The notes under the pieces: generated by a model
The model's input: only the letters and a program-made list of their open reading frames with translations
Told to the model about the DNA's origin: nothing
Databases searched by the model: none
Made by a program: the position numbers and the translations under genes
In this document: positions 62,202 through 64,000 of the stretch, one piece after another
Position numbering within the stretch: position 1 is the first letter of the stretch
Layout: the number at the start of each line of letters is the position of its first letter
Assembly: GCA_002319795.1 (NCBI GenBank)
Contig: DCFU01000023.1
Coordinates: forward strand, 36,738 to 100,737
DNA from: Megamonas sp. UBA1796
Lineage (GTDB): Bacteria; Bacillota; Negativicutes; Selenomonadales; Selenomonadaceae
DNA length: 64,000 nt
Direction of reading: 5' to 3'

Positions 62202-63086
62202 ATGACAGCAAAAATTTTGGAGGGCAAGGCCTTTGCGGCACAGATAAAAGCAGAGGCAGGCAAGCAGGTGGAGGCACTGAAGACACAGGGGGTACTGCCT
62301 GGCCTGGCCGTTGTCATTGTAGGAGAGAATCCGGCTTCGAAGGTTTATGTACGCAATAAGCACAAGGCCTGTGAGACGCTCGGCATTTATTCGGAGGTCA
62401 TTGAGATGCCTGCGGATACCACGAAGGAAGTGCTTATGGCGAAGATAGATGCACTGAATGTGAACAAGCGTATTCACGGCATCCTTGTGCAACTGCCGCT
62501 GCCGCAGCAGATTGCTGCCTATGAATCCGAGATTCTTGACCGTATAGATCCCAGGAAAGATGTCGACGGTTTCCATCCGGTTAATGTAGGCCGTCTGGTA
62601 ACAGGACAGCCCGCACTTGTACCGTGTACACCGGCGGGCTGTATACGCATGCTTGAGCTGGCAGGGATTCCTATGGATGGTGCACATGCCGTAATCATCG
62701 GACGCAGTAATATCGTAGGCAAGCCGATGCTGCATTTGCTGCTCAAAAAGAATGCTACGGTCACACTTTGCCATTCGCATACGAAAAATCTGCAGGAGAT
62801 CACACGGCAGGCCGACATTCTTGTGGCGGCCATTGGCAAGCCGTATTTTGTGACGGCAGATATGGTCAAGCCCGGTGCGACAGTTATTGATGTAGGCATC
62901 AATCGTATTGCACCGAAAAAGCTCGCAGGAGATGTCGATTTCGAGAATGTCAAAGAAGTTGCCGGAGCTATTACCCCGGTACCCGGAGGGGTAGGCCTTT
63001 TGACGATCGCCATGCTCATGCAGAATACCGTGGCTGCAGCAAAAATGCAGTTGAAACAGGAGGAATATGGAAAATATGAAAGCTGA
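62202..63086 (+). CDS. folD: bifunctional methylenetetrahydrofolate dehydrogenase/cyclohydrolase
   Basis: 294 residues. GENPASKVYVRNKHKAC holds the catalytic Lys, then QLPLPQQI, PRKDVDGFHP, the cofactor loop IGRSNIVGKPM and TPVPGGVG. It interconverts methylene- and formyl-tetrahydrofolate. The end overlaps the fhs start, forming a one-carbon operon. GAGGTGG at 62191-62197 is its site. Confidence 0.97.
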   Translation: MTAKILEGKAFAAQIKAEAGKQVEALKTQGVLPGLAVVIVGENPASKVYVRNKHKACETLGIYSEVIEMPADTTKEVLMAKIDALNVNKRIHGILVQLPLPQQIAAYESEILDRIDPRKDVDGFHPVNVGRLVTGQPALVPCTPAGCIRMLELAGIPMDGAHAVIIGRSNIVGKPMLHLLLKKNATVTLCHSHTKNLQEITRQADILVAAIGKPYFVTADMVKPGATVIDVGINRIAPKKLAGDVDFENVKEVAGAITPVPGGVGLLTIAMLMQNTVAAAKMQLKQEEYGKYES

Positions 63087-64000
63087 TGTAGAAATAGCAC
63101 AAGAGGCTGTTATGCAGCCAATCCGCAAGATTGCCGAAAAGCTCGGTATTACCGAGGATGAGTTGGAGCTTTACGGCAAGTATAAGGCCAAGGTATCGCT
63201 CGATGCCTGGAAACGGGTGAAATCGCGTCCGAATGGCAAACTGATACTTGTCACGGCAATTAATCCGACGCCGGCGGGCGAAGGTAAGACGACGACGAGT
63301 GTCGGACTTGCGGATGCACTGCAGAAGCAAGGGAAAAAAGTTGCTGTGGCTCTGCGCGAGCCGTCGCTGGGGCCATGTTTCGGACTCAAGGGCGGGGCTG
63401 CAGGCGGTGGTTATGCGCAGGTCGTTCCTATGGAGGATATCAATCTGCATTTTACGGGAGATTTTCATGCGATTACGACGGCGCATAATCTGTTGGCGGC
63501 TGTGCTCGATAATCATATCCAGCAGGGCAACGAGCTGGATATTGATGTGCGCCGCGTTGTCTGGAAACGTGTGCTTGATCTCAATGACCGCGCGCTGCGC
63601 CACGTTGTCATTGGCATGGGGGGTAAGGCACACGGCGTGCCGCGCGAGACGGGCTTTGATATCACGGTGGCTTCGGAAATGATGGCCATCCTCTGCCTGG
63701 CGAGCGATCTTGAGGATATGAAAAAACGCCTTGGGCAGATTGTGGTGGCTTATACGCGCGGCGGGCGGGCTGTGCGCGCCGATGAACTGCATGTCACGGG
63801 TGCGTTGACATTGCTGTTCAAAGATGCCATTAAGCCAAACCTTGTGCAGACACTCGAGGGGACACCAGCCTTTATCCATGGAGGACCATTCGCCAATATC
63901 GCACATGGCTGCAACAGTATAATGGCTACGAAATTCGCCTTAAAATTTGCCGACTACGTAGTGACGGAGGCAGGTTTCGGCGCCGATCTCGGCGCCGAGA
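63076..64000 (+). CDS. fhs: formate-tetrahydrofolate ligase, 5' part (cut by window end)
   Basis: 308 codons of an expected 555. MKADVEIAQEA starts the protein, PAGEGKTTTSVGLADAL is the ATP loop and GGAAGGGYAQVVPMEDINLHFTGDFHAI is the folate region (about 95-122). It makes formyl-tetrahydrofolate from formate. ATG 63076 is 12 bases after AGGAGG (63058-63063); ATG 63067 is only 3 bases away. It overlaps folD by 11 bases. Confidence 0.96.
   Translation, partial: MKADVEIAQEAVMQPIRKIAEKLGITEDELELYGKYKAKVSLDAWKRVKSRPNGKLILVTAINPTPAGEGKTTTSVGLADALQKQGKKVAVALREPSLGPCFGLKGGAAGGGYAQVVPMEDINLHFTGDFHAITTAHNLLAAVLDNHIQQGNELDIDVRRVVWKRVLDLNDRALRHVVIGMGGKAHGVPRETGFDITVASEMMAILCLASDLEDMKKRLGQIVVAYTRGGRAVRADELHVTGALTLLFKDAIKPNLVQTLEGTPAFIHGGPFANIAHGCNSIMATKFALKFADYVVTEAGFGADLGAE

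Noticed and set aside
61965..63128. Long minus-strand frame of 387 codons opposite ubiA and folD
   Set aside because: Its translation has no recognisable domain and is rich in His, Cys and Arg, typical of the shadow of a biased plus-strand gene; folD on the other strand is unmistakable.

Overview
The window is 64 kb of densely packed bacterial chromosome with roughly balanced base composition (judged by eye). Gene order (dnaJ-prmA-rsmE-mtaB-HIT-rpsU-yqeY, DUF1934-argS-rpoE-pyrG, mfd-mazG-hup-divIC-yabR-tilS-hpt-ftsH, birA-coaX-dusB) and strong AGGAGG ribosome sites with many TTG starts point to a Firmicute. UbiD/UbiA quinone genes, a DMSO-reductase-type operon, an OPA transporter and the overall gene style suggest an anaerobic Negativicute of the Selenomonas/Mitsuokella type; that assignment is inference. 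No tRNA, rRNA, CRISPR array or insertion sequence was recognised. No gene-free stretch exceeds 300 bases; the longest are 13587-13882 and 54814-55089, and both hold regulatory elements described below.

Layout. 1-4937: chaperone and translation housekeeping genes (dnaJ end, prmA, rsmE, mtaB, HIT, rpsU, yqeY). 5139-8215: a membrane-microdomain operon (NfeD, FloA, an unknown anchored protein, a beta-hydroxyacid dehydrogenase). 8278-13586: divergent GtrA/glycosyltransferase pair, PutP-type symporter, FAD dehydrogenase, TRIC channel. 13656-15727: amt-glnK with a promoter/hairpin leader. 15749-19360: chemotaxis module (REC-CheX fusion, CheX, MCP). 19531-23767: DUF1934, argS, delta-like rpoE, pyrG. 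23859-24482: unknown zinc-ribbon protein. 24547-29236: organophosphate transporter with its own lipoprotein, histidine kinase and NarL-type regulator. 29256-34700: mfd, mazG, hup. 34752-40189: SDR, then dmsABC and a TorD-type chaperone. 40287-54813: glycolipid synthase, double zinc-ribbon protein, divIC, yabR, tilS, hpt, ftsH, asparaginase, birA, coaX, dusB, M18 peptidase, CDF transporter, deoD. 54814-56574: AT-rich islet with a secreted protein and a QueG-like Fe-S protein. 56643-64000: Rrf2 regulator, polyprenyl synthase, two tatA and tatC, ubiD, ubiA, folD and the start of fhs.

How the parts connect: the Tat translocase (two TatA plus TatC) is what a twin-arginine DmsA needs for export; the prenyl synthase, UbiA and UbiD can supply the menaquinone that DmsC would oxidise; TorD would insert cofactor into DmsA. 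The transporter-lipoprotein-kinase-regulator block looks like a self-contained sensing and uptake system for a phosphorylated metabolite, with a candidate operator in front of the transporter.

The most interesting signal that gene annotation does not explain is a repeated promoter-like element, AGG(A/G)-(11-12 after the seventh base)-xxxGAA(T/A), found in front of at least seven genes or operons. It fits the published SigH (Spo0H) promoter consensus and is distinct from the TTGACA/TATAAT promoters that serve most other operons here.
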